A stretch of DNA of 64,000 nt from Agarophyton chilense. Taxonomy: Eukaryota; Rhodophyta; Florideophyceae; Gracilariales; Gracilariaceae. The notes beneath the pieces were generated by a model. That model had not been told where the DNA came from and made no database searches. It saw only the letters and a program-made list of their open reading frames with translations. A program made the position numbers and the translations under genes. Positions 32,428-43,663 of the stretch are shown piece by piece. Position 1 is the first letter of the stretch, and the number at the start of each line of letters is the position of its first letter. The stretch spans positions 992,001-1,056,000 of the forward strand of contig JARGXX010000099.1 in assembly GCA_030374765.1 (NCBI GenBank), in the 5' to 3' direction.

Positions 32428-34193
32428 TTCTCCGTCGCAGTGTTTACTCGATGACCAAAGAATGCGTATGACAGGTGAATGCAGTTTTCTGAATGATGCG
32501 GAGAATAAGCTCAGTTTATTCCATTCAAAGCGGAAGAGAGGGTGAACTCAAAGTGGTTTGGTATAACGTTTGACAAACAATGAAGCAGCAAAGCGGGCAG
32601 CACACCCAGGGAATAAGTAACAATGCAGTCAAGCGTTAACATATGATCCGTGAGGATTGTAAACGGTGCACGAAGAGCGAGCTAGTATCATCAGTCAGTT
32701 ACACAGCCTCGCGCGAAGCAAATTAAGTCGACACGAAACAATGCGGTTGTTAACCGCTTAACCACTGTTGGTGCCATTTTGCTGGCGGCCGCACATGTGC
32801 CTGCGATAAAGAGAAGGCGGAAAGCAATCAATCATTAGCTGAAAGTAAAACGGGCCTGGGTCAAGTGTGATGCGTCATGAACTGGTTTTCGAGAGTTCCC
32901 TTTTTTATGCTGTCACTGACGCTTGGGTTGTAGGTCAGGCTTACAGCATACAGCGACAACCGAACAGTGGCGTCCCGCTCGAGAGTTAACCTTCACACAC
33001 ACGTAAGATACACCTACCAAGCCGAGAACAACACATAGACTTCAATTCGCGACCTGGCCGCAAAGCAGTTTCGCCTCCCCGAGGTACAAAGAAACTAGCT
33101 AGGCATTCCAGGTGAAATTGAATCGCATGTGTCTGATTTGAGGTCATTTCCACTATCATGAGACACACGACCGGTTCCCCATCCTGTTCATGTGTTGGAA
33201 AGAGAAAATCACGCAAGTTTGTGGGTTCGGTAGCCCTTCCTCTCCAATTTTTTTACATGAATTACGTGCCGAAAATACGACAAACCAGTAGTAGGGGGCG
33301 CGAGACTTCTAGTGTGACAATCGTATTAGAAAACTCCGCGCGCCGTTAGATAAGCGATTCGCCCGTTCTCTTGTGCGAACTTCGAAACCATGTGCCAAAA
33401 TTACAAGGAAGCGAAGTAAAACTTGTGTTTGTGTCTGCCGTTGAAACCTAGCATTGGCTTCTGTAGAATGCATTGATACAAATCTCATTTGAGTTTCCCG
33501 TCAAAGTCCCACGGAGTTCATTTGCTGGAATGAGAATCTGAAGATCGCAAGATAGATATGATCGGGTTAGAAGCTGACGCAGGATTGAACTCGAGCGCAT
33601 TACGCATTCCTGTTTCTCAGTTTCCACCTCGACTCCTATCTGGCTACGTTCAGTTTAGATAAAACGCGGAAGGTTCTTGTGATGAAGCTGTGCATGCACC
33701 TGGCGGCGTATGTGCCTTACGAGCTAATGAGCTGACGGCATGATACCGTACTGACAATATGGGAGAAGAATAGCCTTAAAAAACCCAAAATCTTAAATAT
33801 CTTTCAGGATTCCGTTGGAGTGAAACTTTCGTGTTGAAAAGTTGAAGGATTAATGATATCTAACAGAGTCGCTACCCTGACACACAACATCGAAAGTTGG
33901 CACAAGTCACATACACGTGTATCGTGTAAGTGTGTTGTTTCTACGCTTACCGATTCAGACTCTGACCGTCAGAGCGTTTGTCGGACATCAAGGCGCGCCG
34001 CATCGCAATGGCGTCGGCGCGCCATTCTCGGGGCTCGGGAGTATCCCGAAGGTGCTTGAGCTTCAGGCCGTCGGGGAGTAGCGTTACACTATTGAGTTAT
34101 GATCGAACTGCTGATATCGATTGGGGATAACTTTGCGTAGAAACAACGTCTCATATATCTATACTGAGTACTTGGCTATTAACAAGCAGTGCC
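32428..34193. other. Divergent intergenic region
   Basis: 1.8 kb between the lipase (-) and thioesterase (+) genes. No ORF with a domain and no RNA gene was found. A GC-rich inverted motif, GGCGCGCC...GGCGCGCC, lies near 33990-34024. Confidence 0.5.
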
Positions 34194-35030
34194 ATGATCC
34201 ACAGCGCACATCCTTCTAAAAAACTCAGCCCCAACCGAGCATTCGCATTCGCGGGCGCTATTGCATTCGTCACCAGTGCCATCACGGCCTCCCGCTTCAG
34301 TCCTTTCAGTACTATCTCCAGGACTGTTCCATCGGCCTCGACTCCACGTCGACAACAAACAATGTTTGGCGGAGGTGACGGAGTCGAAGTCCCTGCGCCT
34401 GGCAAAGCAACAGCTGCTCTTATATTTTTTCATGGACTAGGTGATACCGGGCACGGTTGGGCACCATTTTTCCCATTGCCCCAGTTGAACCACGTTAAGA
34501 CTATACTTCCGACAGCCGCCTCGATCCCTGTCACCCTAAATGGTGGCTATCCTATGCCGAGCTGGTTTGATATACGCGGTCTCGACGAAAATTCCAACGA
34601 CGATGAACGGGGCATCTTAAATGCTCTTTCCAGACTTAACGCCATAATCGACCACCAAGTCGAGCAAGGAATTCCATTGGAACGGATTGTAGTGGGCGGC
34701 TTTAGTCAAGGCGGCGCTTTAGCTCTCACTGCAGCGCTTAAGCTTGAACGAAGCGTTGCGGGCTTCGTAGCCCTAAGCGCCTGGCTTCCCTTACGATCGC
34801 AATATCCGGCGCAAATGACTACTGCAAATCAGGATACATCGCTTTTCATGGGCCATGGAACAGCCGACCCGGTTGTTTCGCATAATTTTGGTAAGGGTTC
34901 GTCCGAAGTCATTAAAGGTCTTGGAAGGAAGCTTACATTCTCGTCGTATCCCGGACTAATGCATTCTGCATCAGAACAAGAGTTGAGAGATGTCAAAGAC
35001 TTCTTGGCATCCGTACTGCCTGTTGTTTGA
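34194..35030 (+). CDS. Acyl-protein thioesterase / carboxylesterase
   Basis: 278 residues, of which the last ~220 match the APT1/LYPLA phospholipase-carboxylesterase family. Members remove palmitate from S-acylated proteins or act as lysophospholipases. Visible are the HGLGDTGHGW oxyanion motif near residue 80, the nucleophile elbow GFSQGG near 168-173, the catalytic Asp in GTADPVV near 223 and the His in LMHSAS near 259. The first ~56 residues form an extension with a hydrophobic segment (FAFAGAIAFVTSAI) and Ser/Thr/Arg-rich sequence, suggesting organelle targeting or a signal anchor. An internal ATG at codon 57 would give the usual cytosolic length. Intronless. Confidence 0.92.
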   Translation: MIHSAHPSKKLSPNRAFAFAGAIAFVTSAITASRFSPFSTISRTVPSASTPRRQQTMFGGGDGVEVPAPGKATAALIFFHGLGDTGHGWAPFFPLPQLNHVKTILPTAASIPVTLNGGYPMPSWFDIRGLDENSNDDERGILNALSRLNAIIDHQVEQGIPLERIVVGGFSQGGALALTAALKLERSVAGFVALSAWLPLRSQYPAQMTTANQDTSLFMGHGTADPVVSHNFGKGSSEVIKGLGRKLTFSSYPGLMHSASEQELRDVKDFLASVLPVV

Positions 35031-35673
35031 GGGGTTTGTCTGTAAGACTCGAGAAACGTGACTGACATTTCCATGATTCGCTTCCTAGCCTTCATTTAAA
35101 GTTAAGATAATCGCTTAATAGCACTTCTTTGTTTTTAGATTCTACAACAAGCACTTTCAGATTGTCCTGAAGTCATGTACGAGGCAATGGTGTATCTCAA
35201 AGAAGCGATGATTTGAACCATAATACTCTACCGCTCGAATGTATTCTTTTTTGCGTGGCTTCACTTTTTGGAGAATCATAGCCGTCGTTCACGGAAGAGC
35301 TGCGTTAGGAGTTGTGAATTCATTTATCTCTTAGTCGTGATCAATCGTGCTTTTAGTGTTTCTGTGCCTAGCGAAACGATTTGATAAATAATTTCTACAA
35401 CCTGGTTTCCATCTAGCAACTGTCCCAATGACGCAGCGGCAGTCATGCGTCATGTCTTATTTCCTTATCACACCTCACCTCGATAAACCTTTCGTTTATC
35501 ATGTTGAACAGGTTTTTTCAAGTGCGATTGGCAGGGAACAATATTCAAATCCGATGCTCCAATCAGAGAAAACAATGAAAATTGGACTCAATTGTCGACC
35601 GAAGCATTGAGAGTAAACTGAATGAGACCGTAAATATCTCTCTCTCTCTCTCTCTCTTTACGGGCACACTTGT
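35031..35673. other. Intergenic with a short (CT)n tract
   Basis: No gene was recognised. A pure CT dinucleotide run lies at about 35637-35656. Confidence 0.5.
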
Positions 35674-36168
35674 CTAATTCCTACGTAGTGCAGAGCGTTC
35701 TTTGTCAAAAAAACGTTCCCTCACTAGGAAGACCAGCATTTTTTCTGGCCACTTCTTGATGATTTCGTCTACCGCTAGGCCTTGACGTTCTTGCACAGGG
35801 GGCAAACATATTCTTCTTGACATAGTTCTCGACGGGCATCTTAAGACATAATGATCTACATCATTGAGCACCCCCGGCCTACAGGTACAATAGAGCCTTT
35901 TCTTCTGTAAGTACGACCCCAATGGATGCAAGCACGGTGTGTGACCAACTACAAGTTGCGATAAAGCGACGTTTGCCTCTCGTAGAGAAACAATGTTTTC
36001 CAGTCCTTCTGGAATGTTTTCTATTAATGGGGACGTAAATATCTCCACGACGGGGTTGTCTTCATTTTCATCATCTTTCATCTTCCCGTCCTCTAAACTT
36101 TTTTGTTCATGTATAGAGTATGGAGAAGTAAAACGAATGAGAAGCTGCTCACCCTGCTTGGTGCCCAT
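35674..36168 (-). pseudogene. Probable 3' end of a non-LTR retrotransposon ORF2
   Basis: 164-codon minus-strand frame. Its last third has the layout found after the RT/RNase H of many LINEs: VVGHTPCLHPLGSYL, then CTC, then a His and LRCP (C-x-C...H...C) with Arg-rich sequence after it. That region in intact elements is a zinc-binding tail. The frame is open a little upstream of the ATG, without RT motifs, so the piece is 5'-truncated in the way LINE copies usually are. No poly-A or target duplication was confirmed. The alternative is a host protein of unknown function. Confidence 0.5.
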
Positions 36169-36519
36169 AATAGCGAAACGACTTCCGAATGTTTGTCTTC
36201 GGTACAGCGCTCTTTGACACAGTTTCGAAAAGAGTCATGTTGATTGCTTCTTTTGCTTGTTACCCGTTACTAACGGAATTATGGACTTCTTGCATGAGAT
36301 CAGCCAACTAGAAAAAACGCAAGGCCCTGCAGAAGAAATTATTTAGTCCTCTCCAATTGGGACATGAATATCACGATCTCATCATTGATTTTCTTAGATG
36401 ACTGTTTTTGGAGAACTTTGAGTATGCCACCTTGTGCATCATTGCTTCCTTGTTGCACCATAAGTGGTGAGCAGAGACATCTTATCACCAGAACACGCAA
36501 AGAGTCAGGATCAAAGCAA

Positions 36520-36527
36520 TATAAAAG
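36520..36527 (+). promoter_or_regulatory. TATA box of the secreted-protein gene
   Basis: TATAAAAG stands about 110 bases before the ATG at 36630, an ordinary distance for a gene with a ~80-base leader. It is one of the few clear TATA motifs in the gene-dense part. Confidence 0.5.
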
Positions 36528-36629
36528 CTTCCCCCTCCTTCCTTTTCCGTTTCCAAGAAATCAAAGAGCTCTAAAGCAGGTAGCCGGATAAGTCTGCTAT
36601 CGGGAGAGAAAGTACTTTCAGTGGTCAAG

Positions 36630-37010
36630 ATGTTTCGTTATCTGTTTCTTCCGCTAATTTTCTCGTTCCTGCTTTTTGCCAACCAAGTAGCCGGAACATG
36701 CCCTTGTGACGGAGCAAGCGCTCTCGCATATGAAGGATGTTTCTGTTTCTTGAAATGGATTAACGTTCTCAAAAGTCAAGGACCTCGGGATGGAAAGGCC
36801 ATCGCCTTGGGTGTCTTCTGCCCCCAGCTTCCTGGTGTCTTCCCTACGGAACTTCGTGAATATTGCTCTGCCTACATCACTTCAAACAATTTAGAAGTGT
36901 TAAATGCTCTTCGTGGGATTGATGCGTACCTACGCCTGTGCAAGAACGACAACGATGGAATTGTAAATGAGTTAACTGATGGCTCAGAGTTCCTGCAGTA
37001 CTTTGACTAA
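36630..37010 (+). CDS. Small secreted cysteine-rich protein
   Basis: 126 residues. The N-terminus is a textbook signal peptide (Arg near the start, then LFLPLIFSFLLFA, with probable cleavage around QVAG/T). The mature part of about 105 residues has seven cysteines: two close pairs (TCPC and CFC) and three singles. It is followed by an acidic C-terminus. Its size and pattern suggest an extracellular or wall-associated protein held by disulfides. I do not recognise the family and find no catalytic motif. A longer reading from 36621 would need a GTG start, so the ATG is preferred. The gene has its own TATA box and no neighbour close enough to suggest co-regulation. Confidence 0.7.
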   Translation: MFRYLFLPLIFSFLLFANQVAGTCPCDGASALAYEGCFCFLKWINVLKSQGPRDGKAIALGVFCPQLPGVFPTELREYCSAYITSNNLEVLNALRGIDAYLRLCKNDNDGIVNELTDGSEFLQYFD

Positions 37011-38484
37011 ACCAATAGTTGATACGATCGAAAATCGGCATTCTCAAAACATGGATATTTATCGATAAGTGAAGCTTTCTCTCTACCAGAAGAAGACTGG
37101 GCTAAACCTTAGGTGAAAGCTTCAACACATTCACCCCAGAAGAATGCTCCCTCAGCCTAATACACTATTCTTCATTGCAGTCGGCTTTATATAATTCTTG
37201 TTGTTGCTATCTTATATGAGACAAGTACGTCAATTCTTCTAAACGAGTGGGGTTTGCAAACATCCAGGTCTTGACGCCTTTCTTCTTTACTGTAGACTCT
37301 TTCTTCTAATTCCAAACACTGCAAAGATCTACCCAACAGGCACAGTACGACGGTACAGTATTCATTTCCTTCACGGAGGCCAGAATTTTCTGCAGCACAA
37401 TTATTATTTCTTTCGACCAAACTCTTTTTCTTCTACCTGTCCGTTATTTTTCTTACAATCATTTTATAGACAGTGCGCAATACTTTGATTCTAGTTAGAA
37501 GAGCGTACGTCGAGTCTTCGTCTCTACTGATGAACAAGGGAACGTTCGACGTATAGTTCGGATGGATCTTCCACTACTAATCGATTTAAAGGTACTCAGT
37601 GTTCCCATCCGCTTTCATTGTACCTTTTTCGAACGGCCAAACGATCGGCCGAACGATCGGCTGAATACGTGATTGCTGAATACGCATTTGCATCGCCAAA
37701 ACAAAACGCTTTGCATTTAGTCCGATACGCCCCCGTAGCTCTCTCTTAATCCGGCCGGCCAAAATGAACAGAGTCCTGCTGTGGGGCGGCTAATCAAAAT
37801 CGGATACTCTCTGCTCTCCGTGGTTCTGGGAAGCTCATGGTGGCCACTGACGAGCCCCAGCTATCCCCGCTAGGATTCGTTTATCTCTCGAGCACCATAG
37901 CTCTCTCCAGGAGTTCATCAGCTTAATGAAAACGTAGCGCTGAAAGCATCTCTTGAAAGAAGCGTTCTCCCCTCCCGAAGCCAGTGTATATTCACCTTAC
38001 GCCACAAGCTTGACGTTCCGTTCAATTGCGAAAGACTGATTTGTCGATGTGTTCACCACTCAGAGGTGATGAGAAGAAACGATTGACGATGGTGACAACA
38101 TAACCTGGTGAGACCATCAAAAAGAGTGTCACATAAACCTCCCCTCCACCTTTTTGGTAACAAATCGAAGAGAACAGTGGAAAGGCGCCACAATATAGAC
38201 AGCGTGATGCCCCGTGACTCTGATGTAACTTTTGTAGTTTCTTTTGTGGGAAACATTTTTCTCCACATCTGGGGAAATCTACCCTAATAACTTTATCTCA
38301 AACCATGGGATGTCGATTCAGAGATTGACTTCGGTTTTACCGCTCGGGCCCACGCCCCTAAATCACGCCACTCTCTTACCGTTTCACATTTGACGCCGGT
38401 GTATGAGAATAACATTCTTTGCCATTGCTCTCTTTTTAAAGTCATTTAAAAACTATAGTTTGGGCCCTTCCTATTAGGTCTCAG
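37011..38484. other. Intergenic, nothing recognised
   Basis: 1.5 kb upstream of the sulfotransferase gene. Only short frames are present. A local repeat of the pattern CGGCCGAACGATCGG is seen near 37640-37660. Confidence 0.5.
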
Positions 38485-40290
38485 ATGGTATGTATCTTGA
38501 CACCAGCGTTCTCTCAGTTTATCTATCGCTTGGAGGAATTCATCACCGCCTCGATCTCAATCCACTCACTGCGACATAACTCGACTACGACCGTCAGAAA
38601 CATGCGTTCTCAAGCTTCCCAGATATTAAACCTACAGTCAACATCGCGGCCAAAGGGAAGAGTCGCTCCGTTCTTTCGACTGCGTTCCATGCAACGATAC
38701 AAGGGTGTTGGGCGTTTTCGTTTGCTACAGCTTTTCTCGGTCAAGAACCTTACCCTGCTTCTCATAGTGTTTGCCTTCATGCTCATATGGTCGAAGCAGA
38801 CGGGATTCGCACCATCATTAGACTTCGCAACCACTCAAATACTTACACCAACACAGCATGTCTTCAATATTTCGGATACATTGCTTTCGAATCACCAAGA
38901 AGCATCGAGCTCCAACGGAGGCGTTGAATCGGAACAAAGCAGCATACAGGACACGAAGGTTGATTCGAAAGTACCACCAATCGCAGAGCAGACTGATGCC
39001 AAGCTCAGTTCGTTTCCTCTCATTGAAACATCCAAGAATGAATCTAATGCACAACCCAGCAAGTTCGGCGAAAAAGAAATCACGGAGAACAGCATCAGTG
39101 GGGAGGACACCAAAGGACGGGAGGAAGACATGAAGGTTGATGGCGGAGATATAAGCGAAGGGAATGAAGTTATTGGGGCTCAACTTGACGCCCCACAGAA
39201 ACCTGAAGAAAGATCCAATGCGCAACAAGACCCTGAGAAAGATTTCTCTCTTGAAGTTCGAAAAGAGGAACTGCCTATCGCAGATAGAATTGCAGCAAGA
39301 GAGGCACCGGCGCCCGTGAAAACACCTAAACCGCTTGCAGAGGTTCTCAACTTCACTCCTGCTACTGCAATTAACTTTATGCACTTCCATAAGACTGGAG
39401 GCGTAAGTTTCAAAACTTCGCTTCACAAGTTCTATTACGACAAATTCAAGGGTAATGGGGAAAAAGTTCAAGTGCAAGATGCCTGCTACTCGCGGGAAGG
39501 GGTTCAAAAGGACTCATCGACACCGTCATTCCTGGTTTGGCGTTGTGACTGGGATCCAATTCGAGAGAAGAACGAGGAGGAACGAAATAAGATTGATTTC
39601 ACATTCGGACATCAGTTTTGGGGAAACGGAGTTGGCGATTTGCTCAATCATCGCGATGTGCGTTCTTTCACAATCATGAGACACCCTTTCGATAGAAAAG
39701 TCTCGTTCTATTTCCATTTCTTTGTCAGAGAAGTTGGAAGAAAAGAAGAAGACGTTACTTATGAAGAGATTCGCGATTTTCTGTTGTACGACAAGCTTGT
39801 AATTAAGGCTGACCTTGGACGAGATCTAGGACCGAACTACATGGCCGGTAGATTGCTCTCCGATGGAATCAGAGGATATGTCGGCAACAACTCTTTCCGC
39901 TACTACGACGTCGAACAGGATAAAAAATATGATGTTTCCGAGGAAGCACTGGACTTGATAAGGGGCTACGTGTTCGTCGGACTGCAAGCGGAATCTGGAG
40001 CAGCGAAATGCATGTTGAAGAAGGTAGTCGAGTTGTTCAATCAAGTAAACGGGGTTGACAATATTGGATTGGAACTAATTGACGACGGTGCAAAGAAGTT
40101 GAATAGTGGGTCGTACTCGCTGGATGCAGGGCGAATCTGGAGTCGTTTCTCAGCTGAGGAAAAAATCACCTTCGATCGGAAGGAAAGAGTTGACCTTCTC
40201 ATTTACGAGGAAGGTGAAAGGCTGTTCCAGGAACACGTACAACTGTTCGGATGTGGCCATCGGGTAGTGGGGGCGAGGTACCAACGATGA
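38485..40290 (+). CDS. Golgi type II membrane sulfotransferase
   Basis: 601 residues with the topology of Golgi carbohydrate sulfotransferases: a basic cytosolic N-terminus, one membrane anchor at ~88-103 (NLTLLLIVFAFMLIW), a long acidic, Ser/Glu-rich stem (~110-290) and a catalytic domain (~293-590). The PAPS 5'-phosphosulfate loop is HFHKTGGVSF at ~300-309. The 3'-phosphate motif is IMRHPFDRKVSFY near 397-409. The expected reaction is sulfate transfer from PAPS to a sugar hydroxyl. In seaweeds such enzymes are candidates for sulfating cell-wall galactans, but the acceptor cannot be read from sequence. Intronless. A second in-frame ATG at codon 40 would still leave the anchor intact. Confidence 0.82.
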   Translation: MVCILTPAFSQFIYRLEEFITASISIHSLRHNSTTTVRNMRSQASQILNLQSTSRPKGRVAPFFRLRSMQRYKGVGRFRLLQLFSVKNLTLLLIVFAFMLIWSKQTGFAPSLDFATTQILTPTQHVFNISDTLLSNHQEASSSNGGVESEQSSIQDTKVDSKVPPIAEQTDAKLSSFPLIETSKNESNAQPSKFGEKEITENSISGEDTKGREEDMKVDGGDISEGNEVIGAQLDAPQKPEERSNAQQDPEKDFSLEVRKEELPIADRIAAREAPAPVKTPKPLAEVLNFTPATAINFMHFHKTGGVSFKTSLHKFYYDKFKGNGEKVQVQDACYSREGVQKDSSTPSFLVWRCDWDPIREKNEEERNKIDFTFGHQFWGNGVGDLLNHRDVRSFTIMRHPFDRKVSFYFHFFVREVGRKEEDVTYEEIRDFLLYDKLVIKADLGRDLGPNYMAGRLLSDGIRGYVGNNSFRYYDVEQDKKYDVSEEALDLIRGYVFVGLQAESGAAKCMLKKVVELFNQVNGVDNIGLELIDDGAKKLNSGSYSLDAGRIWSRFSAEEKITFDRKERVDLLIYEEGERLFQEHVQLFGCGHRVVGARYQR

Positions 40291-40922
40291 CTGTCGTAGA
40301 GGATCTGGTGGAACCAATCTTAACTTTTCGGCATTATTAACTTTGATAGGAAAAACCAAACCTGTCCTTCGTAAGATGCCTGGGGTAAATAACAGTAGAG
40401 ATAGTACCAAAGCAAGAAAGCTAGCACGGACGAAACACAAGATCCTGTAGACTTCCAGCGGGCGGAATGAGTCTTTGAGCCTCCAGAAGGAGACCCCAAA
40501 TTCTTTCTTCTACATCCTGAGTGTTTGGTGTTTGGCGGTTGAACTTCTCCTTCAACATGAAGCACAGCTTGAGCAAATGATTTCCTCCATCCGCACCAGT
40601 ACAGTAGAACAAATAAAAGAAACCCTTTTGAACTTTTAATTCAGCATCAATTTCAATTTTACAAGGGATTTCGAGTAAAACCTCATTGGAACATGTTTCT
40701 CGTTCAGCCAGGTTTAACTAATATTTTGATTGTTGTTTAACTAAATTCACGACTACACGTATTACGAGTGGCAGAGTGTGGTCGCCGTCGACGAACTGTT
40801 CATTTCTCGATGGTCCCTTTGTGTAGTCTCTTCACATCGCTCACCTATGTTGACGAGAGCGAAAGGAGTCGCTGTCCCCTCCATCACATCTCCACTATCG
40901 CGATTAACCAACTCTCGCAAAC
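40291..40922. other. Intergenic, promoter region of the L35 gene
   Basis: No gene was recognised. A pyrimidine-rich segment at 40895-40922 (ending ACTCTCGCAAAC) directly precedes the ribosomal protein ATG and may be its transcription start or 5' leader. Confidence 0.4.
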
Positions 40923-41300
40923 ATGACGCGTGAATCAATGAAAACTAGTGAGCTCCGAACGAAGACAAAGGCAGATCTAGAGAAGGAAGCAGAAGATCTT
41001 CGAGTCGAACTTGGTCAGCTGCGCGTCGCTAAGGTGACAGGTGGACCGGCATCAAAGCTATCAAAGATTCGCGAAGTTCGCAAATGTATTGCTCGTGTAC
41101 TAACCATTTTAACAGCTCAGAAAAGGGAGGCTTTGAAGGATCACTACAAGGATAAGCGATACAAGCCGCTCGATCTTCGCCCGAAGAAGACCCGCGCTAT
41201 CCGCCGACGACTTACGAAGGAGCAAATGGCGAAGAAGACTCTGAGAGCACAAAAGATGGAAAAGGCTTTTCCGAAACGTAAATACGCTGTTAGAGCATGA
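40923..41300 (+). CDS. RPL35: 60S ribosomal protein L35 (uL29)
   Basis: 125 residues, the normal length for eukaryotic L35. The N-terminal helical hairpin of uL29 is clear ([20 protein letters not shown], then LRVAKVTGG, then [18 protein letters not shown]). The basic C-terminal tail typical of the eukaryotic protein follows, with [17 protein letters not shown]. It sits near the peptide exit tunnel of the large subunit. The gene is intronless, and the ATG lies in the context AAACATGAC. Confidence 0.97.
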   Translation: MTRESMKTSELRTKTKADLEKEAEDLRVELGQLRVAKVTGGPASKLSKIREVRKCIARVLTILTAQKREALKDHYKDKRYKPLDLRPKKTRAIRRRLTKEQMAKKTLRAQKMEKAFPKRKYAVRA

Positions 41301-41588
41301 ATGGGCTTTCTTTCACGCAAATAGTTTGTTGTGATCTTTTTGAGAGCATGTTTCTAATAGACTGCGGGAGACTGCTTTTGAGTCGCCAACACTCTAGGGG
41401 ACACCCTGCGACGGATTGCAAGGATTAATGTGATCTAGCGATACATCGGTTGAGGTAAAAGAAAATCTCATTGTTTCCTGCAAGTGACTCACGTGTTGTG
41501 CTGGATGCACGAGCTTGTGGTCATGTTTTTCAAATTTGTGCAAGTGGAGGGCGTTTATGAGAACACCTCATTTTTATTCAAAGAGCAG

Positions 41589-43008
41589 TTACTTAAGTCG
41601 CCTAGAAGCTTCAACAAGAACTTCATCCGGATGACAGAAAGCAAATCGAATGAAGTCCCTCGAAAGACCACTCTTCCCGACATGCTCTGGCTTGAAGAAT
41701 GCTGAAATGGGGATTGTGGTAACTCTCCTCTTTGCCACCAGTTGACGGGATATGTTGTAGTCCGTCCGGTTTACTGTCCCTGGGTCGATTTGTAGATCAC
41801 CTTGCTCTACTAATTTGCGAATCTGATCTGGTAGGCCGTTTTCTTGCTTCATAGGATGTCCATCTGGTACTCTTGCGCAGACATAAAAAGCACCCTGAGG
41901 TACAATTGGCTCCATTCCAGCATTGCGGATGACCTCCGTTAAGAAGTCACGTTTGCACTTGTACATATCACACAACCAGTCATAGTAGGAGCCGAAACCT
42001 TTGTATGGGCTTTCAGCGTGCTGCAAAATCTCAGCAGCCGCGGACTGACTTGAATGATTCACACAAAACACAACATACTGCTGAAGAATTTGGGGATCCC
42101 TTACGAGGTCTTGAGGACCGATTATCCATCCAAGTTTCATTCCAGTTGCACTGAAGGTCTTTCCAATGCTGTTTATGGTAAGAGTCCGTTCGAACGCGCT
42201 CTTTGACACTGATGCAAAGGGAACATGCTCGCCGGAGTACACAAGATGCTCGTACACTTCATCTGATACTACAATGCAAGACGGGGCTTTGGTTTCCAGT
42301 ACATTCAATATTCCCTTTTGCTCCTCTCGAGTAAACACTTTTCCAGTCGGATTGTGTGGAGAATTAATGATCAGCATCCGGGTTCTATCTGTAATAGCAC
42401 TCGAAAGCTCTTCAAGGTCAAGGATGAGGTCGTTTGCAGTTGAAAGTTTTCCCTTTGAACGAAGTGGAATAAATATTGGTCGAGCTCCGGACATCTGCAC
42501 CGCGCTTGCATAGATGTCAAACGCTGGCTCAAGTAGGAGAGCTTCGTCACCTTCTTGAAGCAAAGCGTTGCATACCAAGCTCAGAGCCTGAGAAGCACCA
42601 ACGGTTATAAGAACTTCTTTGTTCGGATCAATTCCGCGTGATTGGAGATCTGGAGGTAGCAACTTGGGCCCGTACATGCGCGCAATTTGTTCGACTAGCC
42701 CGGGGTGGCCAGAGGAACGGGAATACTGACAATTGGCATCAGATTGGACTGCCTTGACAAGAGAATCTTTTACAAACTGGGGGGAAGCCCATCCCGGAGC
42801 CCCTTGGCCTACACAAAGAAAGGGCCACATTAACTTTGATGTTAGATATACGTTGATGAATATTGAAATCATAGAGGTTTTCACAAGACTCACCTAAGTT
42901 CACGCTTGATGTTAGCTTCGAAAGAGGAGTAAATTCTAACCAAACTGATGGACCTCCGAACGGGATCATCCGAGAAACACGCGGTGGCTTCAGGAAGTGT
43001 GTAGCCAT
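41589..43008 (-). CDS. Kynurenine/glutamine aminotransferase, class I PLP
   Basis: Two exons: 43008-42894 and 42808-41589, with an 85-nt intron (GTGAGT...TGTAG) that joins ...SSVNLG to QGAPGW in frame. The product is 444 residues. It belongs to the fold-type I PLP enzymes close to kynurenine aminotransferase / cysteine-S-conjugate beta-lyase, which transaminate kynurenine or glutamine with a 2-oxo acid. Seen in order are the N-terminal PSVWLEFTPL motif, NLGQGAPGW, the substrate/PLP region INSPHNPTGK, SDEVYEHL, and the PLP lysine in SIGKTFSATG near residue 255. FRLCFCHPD-like sequence (RFAFCHPDE) ends the protein. No convincing targeting peptide is seen, so it is probably cytosolic. An upstream extension would need a GTG start. 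Confidence 0.93.
42809..42893 (-). other. Intron of the aminotransferase gene
   Basis: 85 nt on the minus strand, 5' GTGAGT and 3' TTTGTGTAG. Removing it restores the conserved NLGQG-PGW core. Read through, the sequence instead gives an unrelated hydrophobic start. Confidence 0.9.
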
Positions 43009-43663
43009 GTTGGGGTTGACAAAATAAGGAACAAACCAACTACAGAGTTGCTCTGTGTTCACCCGAAATAGCTGCCCCTTGCTGTCTCCCGTGAATCTCT
43101 AGTCTTTCTGAAACTGCCTAAACAATGATTTCGGAAAGGCTATTCTTGCAAGTGATACTTACTAGGATCTCAAGAGTTTATTAGTTCCCCAGATTGCAAA
43201 TCTTTTCGACAGGAGGTAGAGGTGGTAGCATCTGAACTTTCACGGAGTTTCTGTTGCTTCCAAACTTTTCACTCTTCAAGAAGACAACAGAATCGTGGTG
43301 CTTACTGTCTGTGCATTTGGGTGGATCTCAATTATCGAAAGATTGGAGAGACCTCAGAAACAGAAGGTGAATGGATGTCTCAAGAGTTACATGCTCGTTG
43401 TAATCTCACACTTGCACACTTGCCCGCACTACACTACACGTAAATACCGAGCTAGTCAGGTCCCTCCCAGTCGATCAGCTACATATGTACTGTAGTGTAG
43501 GGTCCACATGAGACTGACGTGCTGACCTGGGCCTTCATGACATGTTACAGCACAATTGCTTTCTAAAATACATAGAAACCAGTGGAAGTTACTGTACATT
43601 CGAGCCTTGTGTCCACAGGAACGGGCCGCTTTGGGCTGAGGGCATGCAGCGCACGACGATATC
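43009..43663. other. Divergent intergenic region
   Basis: Between the aminotransferase (-) and membrane-protein (+) genes. Only shadow frames were seen. Confidence 0.5.
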
